From NCBI GenBank assembly GCA_022843955.1, contig JALHMQ010000013.1, positions 70,176 through 133,624 on the forward strand: a DNA stretch of 63,449 nt, written 5' to 3'. Positions 53,931-62,789 of the stretch are shown here, in pieces; the stretch's first letter is position 1, and each line of letters opens with the position of its first letter. The notes below the pieces were generated by a model that saw nothing but the letters and a program-made list of their open reading frames with translations, was not told where the DNA came from and did no database searches. The position numbers were made by a program, and so were the translations under genes. The DNA is from Burkholderiaceae bacterium. Lineage in GTDB: Bacteria > Pseudomonadota > Gammaproteobacteria > Burkholderiales > Burkholderiaceae_F.

Positions 53931-56503
53931 GCTTTCCTCACTCGGGCAGAGAAGTTGTTCGCCAGCGATCCGGTCACGGCTTCGGCCTTGCCGTTGGCGA
54001 GCGCGTTCGGGTTGATGCCCTCACGCATGAAGGCGAAGCGCGGGTCCTTGGTCAGCGCGCTGCTGGTGTAGCCGCCGCTGAACGAGTAGGTGAACAGCAC
54101 CCCTCGACGCACCATCCGCGTCAGGCGCACCGCGGCGCGGCCGCTGACGCCGGTGTCCAGGCCCTCGACCACGATGGTGTCGCCATCCTTCAGGCCGAGC
54201 CGCGTGCCGTCGTCCGGATGCATCCAGACTCGACGGTCGCCGACCCCCAGGCCGGTGATGGAGAACGCTGCCGCACCACTGCCGTTGGACATGCTCTTGC
54301 CGGTAACTACATAGAACTCGTCGGGCGCGCTCGGCAGCTTGTAGGCGGTGACCGGCCGGTACTCGGGCAGCGGATCGACCTTGGCCTGGCGCATCGCCGC
54401 GTTCTGCACGGCGCGCAACGCGTAGACCTCGATCTTTCCGGACGGCGTGTCAAATGGCTTGGTGTACGGCAACTCGTCGTAGCGCTTGGCGCCCAGCACG
54501 CAGTAGCCTTTGTCGCGCAGTTCACTTTGCACGCGCGCGGCCACCTCGGGCTCGCGCGGCGACCAGCCGGCCAGGCAGCTGGCGAGCATCTTGGTATCGA
54601 GCTGCGCCTTGTAGGCGGCGAACCCGGCCGCGGTGGCCTGGGCCTCGCCGTAACTGAGCTTCTGCGCCCGCTCGGGGAACGAACGGCGCAGGATCTCCAG
54701 CAGGATCCACAGGTCGTCGCGGCCGTCGACGCCCTTGGGCATCGGCAGTATCGCGTCCGAGCTGTGCAGCGCTGCGGCCATTGTCCACTTGACGTCGGCG
54801 ATCTCCTGGCGCTCGAGGAAGAAGCTCGACGGCAGCACGTAGTCGGCGTAGTCGCATACGTCCTGCGGCAGCAGGTCCTGCACCACGACCAGGTCGAGCT
54901 TCTTCAGGGCCTCGATCAGACGTGGGGCGTTGGGCTCGCGCTGGATCAGCGTGGTGCCGACGACGAACAGGCTGCTGATCGGGTATGGCTTGCCGGTCAG
55001 CACGGCATCGACCACCACCTGGAAGGTGCCGTTGGTCTCGGAATAGACGTGGTTGTCGATGCGGCGGGTCTCGGCCAAGTCGAACTGGCCGACCGGCGTG
55101 CTGACGCGCTTGGTGGCGCTGTTGAGGCTGACCAGATTGATGCCGGCGCCGCGCGAGAAGGCGAGGCCGCCCTTGCGGTCGGCGTTGCCGACGATGGCGT
55201 TGAGCAGCAGAACAGCGCGCACGGCGTCGGTGTCGTTGCCGTTGCGGGTCACGTACCAGAGGTCGTCGGCCACGCCGCCCTGGGTGGCGAAGTCGCGCGC
55301 CAGCGTGCGGATCTGCGCGGCCGGCAGGCCGGTCAGCTGCGCGGTCTGATCGATGGTGTACGGGGCAACACGCGCGCGGATCAGGCGCCAGGCGGTGCGC
55401 ACCTTGACGCGCTCGCCGCCGGCGAGGGCGACTTCGCCTTCGTGATCGAGTGCGGGCTCGGCGCCGGGCGTCGTCACGTACTCGACGGCGACGCCGCGCT
55501 CGTTGCGCTTGACGCCCTGGAACGCCACCGCACCGGCCTTGCCGTCCCACACGGCGAAGCCGATGGCGGCCTTGTCGCCGGTGACATCGGCGGCGGTCAG
55601 CGGGGTGCCGTCGTCACGGATCAGCAGCGGCGCGTTGGTGTGCGCGGCCATGAACTTCTCGTCGGCCAGGCGGCTCTCGACGATCTCGCGGATCATGCCC
55701 AACACCAGCGCGGTGTCGGTGCCCGGCAGGATCGGCAGCCACTGGCTGTCGGCAAAGGCACCGTCAGGACGGCGCGGGTCGACGAAGACGATCTTCGCGC
55801 CCGCGGCGCGCGCCTGGGCGACACGATGGGCGGCGCCCATCGAGGCCTGCATGGTGCGGCCGATCAGCAGCAGGAAGCGGCAGTTCTCGTAGTCCGGATC
55901 GACCCGGCGATGGTGGTCGTACGGTGCCGCATAGGTCCAGCGGCGAGCCACCACGCCGGCCGTGTTGCAGGCGGAGGCGTGGTTGACGATGTTAGGCGTG
56001 CCTAGCGCCCAGCCCACCATCTGTGCGAGCGGGGTCAGGTCGTGGCTGGTAAATGCCACCGAGCGCTCGCCCTTGGCGGCCACCGCCGCCTTGAGTTTGG
56101 CGGCGATCTCGTCGAGTGCCTCGTCCCAGGTGACCTCGACAAATCGGCCTTCGCCGCGCTCGCCCACGCGCTTCATCGGCTTTTTCAGACGCAGCGGATG
56201 GTTCCAGATCCACAGGGCGGAGGCACCGCGGCCGCAGTAGCCGCGTTGCGGATGATCAGGGTTGGGTGCCAAGAAGACCTCCTTGCCGTCCGGGCCGGAT
56301 TTCTCCAGCGCCATCAGGCCGCAGCCGGCGCCGCAAACGAAGCACGCCGAGTACTTCTTCTGGTAGCCACCCGCCACCAGGGCGGCGACGTCCTTGGTGT
56401 CGCCGAGCCAGTTGGCCCGGACCGGGCCGGCGGCGGTGGCGGTTGCCGCCAGGCCGATGCCTTTCAACACGTCCCGCCGAGTCAGGCTAGCGAGTTCACT
56501 CAT
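53927..56503 (-). CDS. Molybdopterin-dependent oxidoreductase catalytic subunit (TtrA-like)
   Basis: The 858-residue protein begins with a Tat motif (TRRDVLKG), has a 4Fe-4S site C-x2-C-x3-C-x28-C (Cys-54, 57, 61, 90) and the rest of a complex-iron-sulfur-molybdoenzyme large subunit. A probable Mo ligand is Cys-179 in HASACNTAGV. Tetrathionate, thiosulfate/polysulfide or a related sulfur compound is a likely substrate because the divergent sensor is TtrS-like; this is inferred. It is shorter than the classical TtrA of about 1000 residues. AAGGAA lies eight bases before the ATG. Confidence 0.87.
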   Translation of the reverse strand: MSELASLTRRDVLKGIGLAATATAAGPVRANWLGDTKDVAALVAGGYQKKYSACFVCGAGCGLMALEKSGPDGKEVFLAPNPDHPQRGYCGRGASALWIWNHPLRLKKPMKRVGERGEGRFVEVTWDEALDEIAAKLKAAVAAKGERSVAFTSHDLTPLAQMVGWALGTPNIVNHASACNTAGVVARRWTYAAPYDHHRRVDPDYENCRFLLLIGRTMQASMGAAHRVAQARAAGAKIVFVDPRRPDGAFADSQWLPILPGTDTALVLGMIREIVESRLADEKFMAAHTNAPLLIRDDGTPLTAADVTGDKAAIGFAVWDGKAGAVAFQGVKRNERGVAVEYVTTPGAEPALDHEGEVALAGGERVKVRTAWRLIRARVAPYTIDQTAQLTGLPAAQIRTLARDFATQGGVADDLWYVTRNGNDTDAVRAVLLLNAIVGNADRKGGLAFSRGAGINLVSLNSATKRVSTPVGQFDLAETRRIDNHVYSETNGTFQVVVDAVLTGKPYPISSLFVVGTTLIQREPNAPRLIEALKKLDLVVVQDLLPQDVCDYADYVLPSSFFLERQEIADVKWTMAAALHSSDAILPMPKGVDGRDDLWILLEILRRSFPERAQKLSYGEAQATAAGFAAYKAQLDTKMLASCLAGWSPREPEVAARVQSELRDKGYCVLGAKRYDELPYTKPFDTPSGKIEVYALRAVQNAAMRQAKVDPLPEYRPVTAYKLPSAPDEFYVVTGKSMSNGSGAAAFSITGLGVGDRRVWMHPDDGTRLGLKDGDTIVVEGLDTGVSGRAAVRLTRMVRRGVLFTYSFSGGYTSSALTKDPRFAFMREGINPNALANGKAEAVTGSLANNFSARVRKA

Positions 56504-56586
56504 GGTTGTTCCTTCACTTCTTCAGCTATCGATGCCGCCACGCTAGGCCGCACCTGGCCTGGGGGCTATCCGAAGCAGTGTGTGAG

Positions 56587-56610
56587 CCGTTAGGTACTAA
56601 TCCCTAACGG
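56587..56610. promoter_or_regulatory. Inverted repeat, probable operator in the TtrA/TtrS-like spacer
   Basis: CCGTTAGG and its complement CCTAACGG (8-bp arms, 8-base spacer) form a perfect repeat between divergent promoters, 70 bp from the sensor GTG. It contains the motif CCCTAACG that recurs at 59247 and 59258. Confidence 0.6.
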
Positions 56611-56611
56611 A

Positions 56612-56625
56612 TGCCTCGCGAGGCA
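56612..56625. promoter_or_regulatory. 14-bp perfect palindrome adjacent to the inverted repeat
   Basis: TGCCTCGCGAGGCA is a perfect palindrome one base after the CCGTTAGG repeat. It may be a second protein site, since it lies in the same divergent spacer. Confidence 0.45.
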
Positions 56626-56679
56626 CGAGGTTTGCGCTAACTCGATACGGGGGCCGGCGCCAGCGACAAGAATCGTGCG

Positions 56680-58467
56680 GTGCTGCGCCTCCTCATTCTT
56701 TCCCTGCTGACCGGCGTGTTCGCTATCGCTGCGCCCGCGGCGCGCGGCGAAACGGTGCGGCTCGCCTTGCTCGCGCCGGACGGACGCGTCGACATGCTGC
56801 GCTCCTGGAACGCGCTCGAGCGGCATCTGCGCGACGCGCTACCGGAGCATCGGTTGACGGTGCACAACGTGCCGCACGCGGCGTTGCATGACGCCATCGC
56901 ACGCAAGGAGGTCGACTTCTTCATTGCCAACAGCGGCTTTTTCGTCGAGGCCGAGGCAACGCACGGCGTCTCGCCGCTGGCGACACTCGTCTCGCCCTAC
57001 GCGCTGTCGCCCCGGCAGGCGATCGCCGCCACGGTCATCGCTTCGGCAGACCGGGCCGACGTGGGCGAACTGGCCGACCTGCGCGGAAAGCGCGTGGTGG
57101 CGGTGCACGGACTGGCCTTCGGTGGCTATCAGCTTGGACTGCACGCCCTCAAGGAATCAGGCGTGCGGCCCGGCGCGCTGAAGTCGCTGGAGTTCACCGG
57201 TTTGCCAGCGGAACGGCTGCTCGATGCGGTGGCGAGCGGGCGGGCCGACGCGGCCATCCTGCGTACCTGCGTCTTCGAGCGACTGACCCGCGACCGGGAG
57301 GGCGGCGCCGCCGCCTTCAAGGTGCTCGGGGCGAAATCAGGCGACGGCTTCGGTTGCGCCCGCTCGTCGGCGCTGTTTCCGGACTGGCCGTTCGCCGTCA
57401 TGCCGCACGTCGATCCGGCACTGGCCAAGCGCGTTGCCGTGGCGCTGCTGGCGATGCCGCCCACCGCGGACGGCTACGCCTGGACCGTGCCGACCGATTA
57501 CTCGAGCGTGCGCCGCGTTTTCCTGGATCTGCAGATCGGGCCGTATGCCCACTTGGAGGACGCAACGCTGTGGTCATTTCTGGAGCGCTATCGCTACTGG
57601 GTGGCAATCGCGCTGCTGGCGGCGCTCGGTGGACTGCTGCACATCCTGCGCGCGGAGAGCCTGGTGCGTTCGCGCACGCAGGCGCTGCGCCATGCTCTGC
57701 TGGAGCGCGAACGCATGGAGCGCGAGTCGCGCGAGCGCGAGCGCCAGCTCGACCACCTGTCGCGCCTGGGTGTGCTGGGCGAGATGTCGTCGATGATTGC
57801 GCATGAGCTCAATCAGCCGCTGGCGGCCATCGGCAACTTCGCGCGCGGCATCTCGCGCCGGGTGCGTGCCGGTCGCAACGAGCCGGACCCATTGATCGAT
57901 GCGAGTGACCAGATCGCCCACCAGTCCGAGCGCGCCGCCGGCATCCTGCAGCGCATCCGCGACTTCGCGCGCAACCGGCCGACGCAACACACGGTGGTCG
58001 ACCTGCGCACGGTGTTCGATGAGTCGGTCGCGTTGTTTCGCGGCTTGATGCCGGATGCGCCGGTGATCGAGCACGAGATCGCGCCGGAATGTCGTGGCGG
58101 CGCGCTGGTGTTTGCCGATCCGTTGCAGCTTTCGCAGGTCATGATCAACCTGCTCAAGAACGCCAGCGACGCCATGCAGCATCTGCCGCCCGAGCGGCGT
58201 CGCATCCGGGTCAGCTGCCGGCGCGATGCCAGTCAACTGCAGGTCGAGGTCGCGGACCTGGGCGAGGGCCTCATGGAGCTTCCCGTGCATTGCCTGTTCG
58301 AGCCGTTCTCGACGACCAAGGCCAATGGCATGGGTCTGGGGCTGGCGATCTGCAGGCGCGTGGTCGAAGCCCACGGCGGCAGCATCACGGCGCGCGCCAA
58401 TGACCCTGATCCCGGCCTGACGGTGTGCTTCACGCTCCCGCGCCACACTGAGGCTCCCGTTGGCTGA
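56680..58467 (+). CDS. TtrS-like sensor histidine kinase with periplasmic binding domain
   Basis: The 595-residue protein has a signal/anchor segment, a PhnD-type periplasmic binding domain (residues about 25-290, with VRLALLAPDGRVDML and ELADLRGKRVVAVHG), a second TM near 305-325 (YWVAIALLAALGGLLHIL), then a dimerisation/H-box with His-375 (IAHELNQPLAAIGNF), N-box INLLKNASDAM and G-box GMGLGLAICRRVVEAHGG. This matches TtrS, which senses tetrathionate. GTG 56680 starts the signal peptide, with no good Shine-Dalgarno sequence. Confidence 0.88.
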   Translation: MLRLLILSLLTGVFAIAAPAARGETVRLALLAPDGRVDMLRSWNALERHLRDALPEHRLTVHNVPHAALHDAIARKEVDFFIANSGFFVEAEATHGVSPLATLVSPYALSPRQAIAATVIASADRADVGELADLRGKRVVAVHGLAFGGYQLGLHALKESGVRPGALKSLEFTGLPAERLLDAVASGRADAAILRTCVFERLTRDREGGAAAFKVLGAKSGDGFGCARSSALFPDWPFAVMPHVDPALAKRVAVALLAMPPTADGYAWTVPTDYSSVRRVFLDLQIGPYAHLEDATLWSFLERYRYWVAIALLAALGGLLHILRAESLVRSRTQALRHALLERERMERESRERERQLDHLSRLGVLGEMSSMIAHELNQPLAAIGNFARGISRRVRAGRNEPDPLIDASDQIAHQSERAAGILQRIRDFARNRPTQHTVVDLRTVFDESVALFRGLMPDAPVIEHEIAPECRGGALVFADPLQLSQVMINLLKNASDAMQHLPPERRRIRVSCRRDASQLQVEVADLGEGLMELPVHCLFEPFSTTKANGMGLGLAICRRVVEAHGGSITARANDPDPGLTVCFTLPRHTEAPVG

Positions 58468-59095
58468 ACCGCTCATCCATGTCGTCGACGATGATGCCGC
58501 GCTGCGCTCCTCGGTCGCCTTCCTGCTCGATAGCGTGGGTTGGGAAGTGGTCTGCCATCCGGACGCGCGCAGCTTCCTGGCCAACCTCGATCGTTCGCGA
58601 CCCGGATGCGCGCTGCTGGACGTGCGCATGCCCATGATGAGTGGTCTCGAGTTGCAGCGTGCGATGCAATCAGCCGGGATCGATCTGCCCGTGATCTTCC
58701 TGACCGGCCATGGCGATGTCGCAGTGGCGGTGCAAGCGATGAAAAATGGCGCGATCGACATGCTGGAGAAGCCGTTCCACGACCAGGTCCTGCTCGATGC
58801 CGTGTCGCGCGCCGTCGATCTGTGCATCGCCACGCGCGAGGCTGATACGCGTCGTCAGGCGCTGGCGCTGCGCTTTGAGCAACTGACGCCACGCGAGCGC
58901 GAGGTGGCGCGGCTGGTCGGCCGCGGACTGCCGAACAAGCTCGTTGCACGCGCGCTTGCGATCAGCGAGAAGACCGTGCACATCCATCGTGCGCATGTGA
59001 TGGACAAGCTGGACGTCCGCTCGGCGGCGGAACTGGCGCTGCTGCTGTCGACTCTGGATCCAGGCTTCGCGGCGGAGTCGGACCCGCGCGCTTGA
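58460..59095 (+). CDS. TtrR-like FixJ-family response regulator
   Basis: The 211-residue regulator has a receiver domain (VVDDDAALRSS, Asp-54 in LLDVRMPMMSG, FLTGHGDVAVAV, MLEKPFH) and a LuxR-type helix-turn-helix at about residues 140-200 (LTPREREVARLVGRGLPNKLVARALAISEKTVHIHRAHVMDKL). It should be phosphorylated by the overlapping sensor and control the TtrA/TtrB-like pair. The start is TTG 58460, overlapping the sensor gene by 8 bp. Confidence 0.9.
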   Translation: MAEPLIHVVDDDAALRSSVAFLLDSVGWEVVCHPDARSFLANLDRSRPGCALLDVRMPMMSGLELQRAMQSAGIDLPVIFLTGHGDVAVAVQAMKNGAIDMLEKPFHDQVLLDAVSRAVDLCIATREADTRRQALALRFEQLTPREREVARLVGRGLPNKLVARALAISEKTVHIHRAHVMDKLDVRSAAELALLLSTLDPGFAAESDPRA

Positions 59096-59245
59096 GGTTG
59101 CGGGCGTTGTCGGCACCCAATTTCGGTGCCCAAGTGGTCAACTGCCTGACCGGTGGCGCGGCTTGCGCGCGCCCGGCATCCTTGGCGCGACTCGATGTTG
59201 CTGCAGACCTGCCACACATCGGCGCCCGCTCGCCTGCGGCGTTTT

Positions 59246-59267
59246 GCCCTAACGCTGCCCTAACGCT
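59246..59267. promoter_or_regulatory. Two 11-bp direct repeats sharing the operator motif
   Basis: GCCCTAACGCT occurs twice back to back (59246-59256 and 59257-59267). The central CCCTAACG matches one arm of the inverted repeat at 56587-56610. The 11-bp spacing puts both copies on nearly the same face of the helix, about 110 bp before the DUF3617 gene. Confidence 0.55.
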
Positions 59268-59376
59268 CCTCCCCGTACAACGCCTGATGCCGTCTTGCGC
59301 TCGGCCGGGCGGGTGCCGGCGCAACTGCCAGGGACGCGATGCTCATCATGGAATCGACGAGAAGACAGGAGCCCCA

Positions 59377-60429
59377 ATGATTACCTCAGCGATGCGACCT
59401 GCCGTGTTGTCGGCATGTCTTGCCCTGGTCCCATTCGGACTGGCGGCGCAGGGCAAGGAGCCCGGCGATCTGTGGGAGGTGCAGTCGACGATGTCGATGC
59501 CGGGCATGCCGATGGCGATGCCTGCGCAGACCCAGCGCGTGTGCGTGCCGCGCACCGGCGACCGTCCGCCGGTAGGTGGCGATGACAAGAACTGCGAGAT
59601 GTACGACGTCAGGCGCAGTGGCACTACGCACGCATGGAAGATGCGCTGTGCCGGGTCTCCCCCTACCCAGGGCAGCGGCCAGATGACTTACCAGGGGCGC
59701 GACGCCTACCAGGGCACGGTGACGATCGAGGCCGAAGGCGAGACGATGACGATGAAGCTGGCCGGGCGTCGCCTGGGCGACTGCGACTATGCGCAGACGC
59801 GCGCGCAGCACTCGGCGCTGACGGCACAGATGAAGCAGCAGCAGGCGCAGGGCGAGGCCGTGATGCGCGAAGTCTGCGAGCGAACGCTGCAGAGCATGGA
59901 CGTGGCGATGATCAAGGCCAACACGTCGTGTGGTGACCAGCGCACTGCCTTCTGCAGCCGCGCCCGTGCGGCTGATGGCTACGTGGCGTTGGCCCGCCAG
60001 CCGCAGGAGAAGCGGCGGGAGGCCGAGAAGTATTGCGGGCTCGACCTCGCGGCCACGCGCGCCGGCCTGTGCAAGCGCGCCGAGCAGCAGGAAGACGTCG
60101 CGTTCCTCACCGCCCAGTGCGTGGTGCGGCCCGATGATCAGCCCGCGGCGCAGCTGTTCGGCCTCGCGCTGTTCAAACGCGAATGTGCGGGCCGTACGTT
60201 CACCGGGGTGAACGTGGTCGAGAAATACCATTCGTTCTGCAGCGCGGCGGTGGCTTCCGGGCTTGGCGGCGATGCGGCGCGGCCGACCAAGGCAGGTGCG
60301 AAGGTGGCCGGCACACCCGCTGCAGCGCCGTCGCCCACCGCCTCGCCCACGCCCACGCCTGCGCCAACCCCCACCGAAGACGCGATCAAGAAGGGGACGG
60401 ATCTCCTGCGCGGCATCTTCGGCCGCTAG
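59377..60429 (+). CDS. DUF3617 protein with extended Cys-containing C terminus
   Basis: The 350-residue protein has a signal peptide (SAMRPAVLSACLALVPFGLAAQ), a DUF3617 region (KEPGDLWEVQSTMSMPGMPMAM, then AGRRLGDCD), and an additional C-terminal part of about 150 residues with regularly placed Cys (CERTLQSM, CGDQRTAFC, CGLDL, CKRAEQ, CVVRP, CAGRTF, CSAAV) ending in a Pro/Thr/Ala-rich linker and a short amphipathic end. AGGAG five bases before ATG 59377 supports the start. The function is unknown. Confidence 0.8.
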   Translation: MITSAMRPAVLSACLALVPFGLAAQGKEPGDLWEVQSTMSMPGMPMAMPAQTQRVCVPRTGDRPPVGGDDKNCEMYDVRRSGTTHAWKMRCAGSPPTQGSGQMTYQGRDAYQGTVTIEAEGETMTMKLAGRRLGDCDYAQTRAQHSALTAQMKQQQAQGEAVMREVCERTLQSMDVAMIKANTSCGDQRTAFCSRARAADGYVALARQPQEKRREAEKYCGLDLAATRAGLCKRAEQQEDVAFLTAQCVVRPDDQPAAQLFGLALFKRECAGRTFTGVNVVEKYHSFCSAAVASGLGGDAARPTKAGAKVAGTPAAAPSPTASPTPTPAPTPTEDAIKKGTDLLRGIFGR

Positions 60430-60439
60430 CGGCGCCACG

Positions 60440-61273
60440 GTGGGTGGCGTACCGACGCACCGCTGCGCCGCGCGCGGACTGACCGTGAGTGTGCTGCTGG
60501 CGCTCGCCCTGGTCGCCGGGCGTGCAGCGGCGGCGGCCGATCCCTTTCCGGCGGCGGCGGCCGCCTATGCAGTCGAGGTCGACGGCACGCTGCAGTTAGC
60601 GCATGCGCCCGATGCCCGGCGCGCCCCGGCGTCGCTCACCAAGCTGCTGTCGGCCCTGGTGCTGCTCCAGTCGCGCTTCGACACGGAGCGCGTGCTGGTG
60701 GTCAGTGCGCGCGCGGCTGCCATGCCCGGCGCGCGCCTGGGCCTGGTCGCCGGCGACCGGCTGCGTGCCGGTGACGCCCTGGCAGCGATGCTGGTGGCCT
60801 CAGCCAACGATGCGTGCATGGCGTTGGTGGAAGATGCAGCGCCGAGCATGGCGCAGTTCGCGCGGCGGATGAACGCGCACGCGGCGCACCTGGGCATGCG
60901 CCGGTCGCACTTCGAACATCCCTGCGGCTTCGACCATCCGCGCCAGCACACCACTGCGCGCGACCTGCTGCACCTGGCGCACGCGGCGCTGGCCGTGCCG
61001 TTATTGCGCCAACTGGCAGCGCTGCCGGGAGCGCAGATCGAGACCCTCGACGGTCGCAGCCTGCGGTTCAGCTCCACCAACGCGCTGCTGGGCCGCATCG
61101 ACGGCGCGGTGGGACTCAAGACCGGCGCCACCGCGCGCGCCGGCGAGTGCCTGATCGCGGTGGTGCAGCGTGGACCGCACACCGTGGTGGCGGTGATGCT
61201 GGGCGCACGCGACCGCTGGTTCGGTACGGTGGCGCTGGTCGACCGCGCCTTTGCCGATGCAAGCGGACGCTGA
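60440..61273 (+). CDS. D-alanyl-D-alanine carboxypeptidase (penicillin-binding, S11)
   Basis: The 277-residue protein has a signal peptide (hydrophobic core VSVLLALALVAGRAAAA) and the S11 peptidase triad of motifs: S-x-x-K in PASLTKLL, S-x-N in VASANDA and KTG in GLKTGATARAG. It trims peptidoglycan stem peptides in the periplasm. GTG 60440 gives a basic n-region; GTG 60485 is an alternative. It lacks the C-terminal amphipathic anchor of longer DacA/DacC forms. Confidence 0.86.
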   Translation: MGGVPTHRCAARGLTVSVLLALALVAGRAAAAADPFPAAAAAYAVEVDGTLQLAHAPDARRAPASLTKLLSALVLLQSRFDTERVLVVSARAAAMPGARLGLVAGDRLRAGDALAAMLVASANDACMALVEDAAPSMAQFARRMNAHAAHLGMRRSHFEHPCGFDHPRQHTTARDLLHLAHAALAVPLLRQLAALPGAQIETLDGRSLRFSSTNALLGRIDGAVGLKTGATARAGECLIAVVQRGPHTVVAVMLGARDRWFGTVALVDRAFADASGR

Positions 61274-62609
61274 TCGGCGTGCGGTCGCCCTGCTGGTGGT
61301 GCTCGCGCTGGCGGCATGGGCCAACGCGTTCGCCGGCGCGTTCCAGTTCGACGACCATCTGGTCATCGTGCGCGAGCGCAGCGTGCAGTCGCTGGCGGCG
61401 TGGTGGGATGGCCTGCCGTCGATCCGGCCGCTGCTGAAGCTGAGCTACGCGCTCAATCAAGCCAGTGGCGCCGGCATCCTGGGCTTTCACGCCGTCAACC
61501 TGCTGATCCACGCGATCAACGCGGTGCTGGTCTATGCGCTGGCGCGCCGCCTGGTCGGCCGTCGTGTCGATCACGACCCGCATGGCCGCGTCGCCGCGCT
61601 GATGACGGCCGCGTTGTTCGCCCTGCACCCGGTGCAGACCGAGGCCGTCACGTACATATCGGGGCGCTCGACGGCGCTGGCCGCGCTGTTTGCGCTGGCC
61701 GCCGCGCTGCTGTGGATGCAGCGCGATGAACGACGCTGGGCGGCGCCGGCGTCGGCGGTTGCCTTTGGTGTCGGCCTGGCGTGCAAGGAGTACGTCGCCA
61801 TGACGCCGCTGGCGCTGCTGCTTCTGGCGTGGTTGCAGGATCGTCGGCCGGGCTGGTTCGGCCGCGCGTGCCCGGCGCTGGTGCCGCATGCGCTTGTGCT
61901 GTTGATCGCTGCGCTGGCGGCGGCGCAGGTGCCGCGCTACGTCGAACTGCTCGCCTTCAGCACCGCGCTGCGTGGCGTCGGCGACAACCTGGCGGCGCAG
62001 GTGCACGCGATCACCTGGCTGGCCGGGCAACTGGTGAGGCTCGACCGCCTGAACGCGGACCCGGCGCTGCCGGTGCAGACACTGGATGCGGCTGGCGTGG
62101 CGCTGCTCGTCGCCTGGACCGCGGCGGGAGCGCTGGCGTTCGCGCTGCGACGGCGACAGCCGGCGCTCTTGTTCGCCTGGCTGTGGTTCCTGCTCTGGCT
62201 GCTGCCGATGCACTCCGTGCTTGCCCGTGCCGATCTGGCCAGCGAGCGGGCGCTCTATCTGCCGCTGGTCGGGCCGGCGTTCGTGATCGGCAAGTGGCTG
62301 ACAGCGATAGCGCCCAGGCGCCGCTGGCTGCTGGCGGCCCCGCTCCTGATAAGCCTCGGCTTCGTTACCCACATGCGCAATGCGCTGTATGCCGATGAGG
62401 TGAGCTTCTGGGCAGACGTCACGGTCAAGGCGCCGCACAACGCCCGCGCCTTCACCAACCTGGGCGTTGCCCTGATGGCCGTCTGCCGGCTCGAGGACGC
62501 GGCAACCGCACTGGCGACCGCCCGCGTGCTGGCGCCGGACGACATCAAGCCCGCCGCCAATGCGCAGCTGCTGCCGGCCCGCTGGGCGCAATGCCGAGCG
62601 GCAGGGTGA
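61257..62609 (+). CDS. GT-C-like multi-pass membrane protein with TPR-like C terminus
   Basis: The 450-residue protein starts ten or so residues before a TM segment and then has FQFDDHLVIV, the luminal acidic motif of GT-C glycosyltransferases, about ten hydrophobic helices, and a short C-terminal TPR-like unit (ARAFTNLGVALMAVCRLEDAATALATARVLAPD). Related bacterial proteins are described as O-mannosyltransferase-like. A glycosyl donor is not indicated. The start overlaps the carboxypeptidase gene. Confidence 0.78.
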   Translation: MQADADRRAVALLVVLALAAWANAFAGAFQFDDHLVIVRERSVQSLAAWWDGLPSIRPLLKLSYALNQASGAGILGFHAVNLLIHAINAVLVYALARRLVGRRVDHDPHGRVAALMTAALFALHPVQTEAVTYISGRSTALAALFALAAALLWMQRDERRWAAPASAVAFGVGLACKEYVAMTPLALLLLAWLQDRRPGWFGRACPALVPHALVLLIAALAAAQVPRYVELLAFSTALRGVGDNLAAQVHAITWLAGQLVRLDRLNADPALPVQTLDAAGVALLVAWTAAGALAFALRRRQPALLFAWLWFLLWLLPMHSVLARADLASERALYLPLVGPAFVIGKWLTAIAPRRRWLLAAPLLISLGFVTHMRNALYADEVSFWADVTVKAPHNARAFTNLGVALMAVCRLEDAATALATARVLAPDDIKPAANAQLLPARWAQCRAAG

Positions 62610-62789
62610 CGCGATCGACCGATTGCAAACCAGCGGTGACTTCGCTCCTGTTGGCTCGGGCGGCCGATGTGCCAGGGCGCGCGGGGCGACGTGCTGATCC
62701 GGCCCGCTTGAACGCCGGGCGTTGCGGCGCGGCATACTTCGCTGCCGGGGCGCTGCACACAACGGGCGCCATCCCCTTCCTGACGAGCC

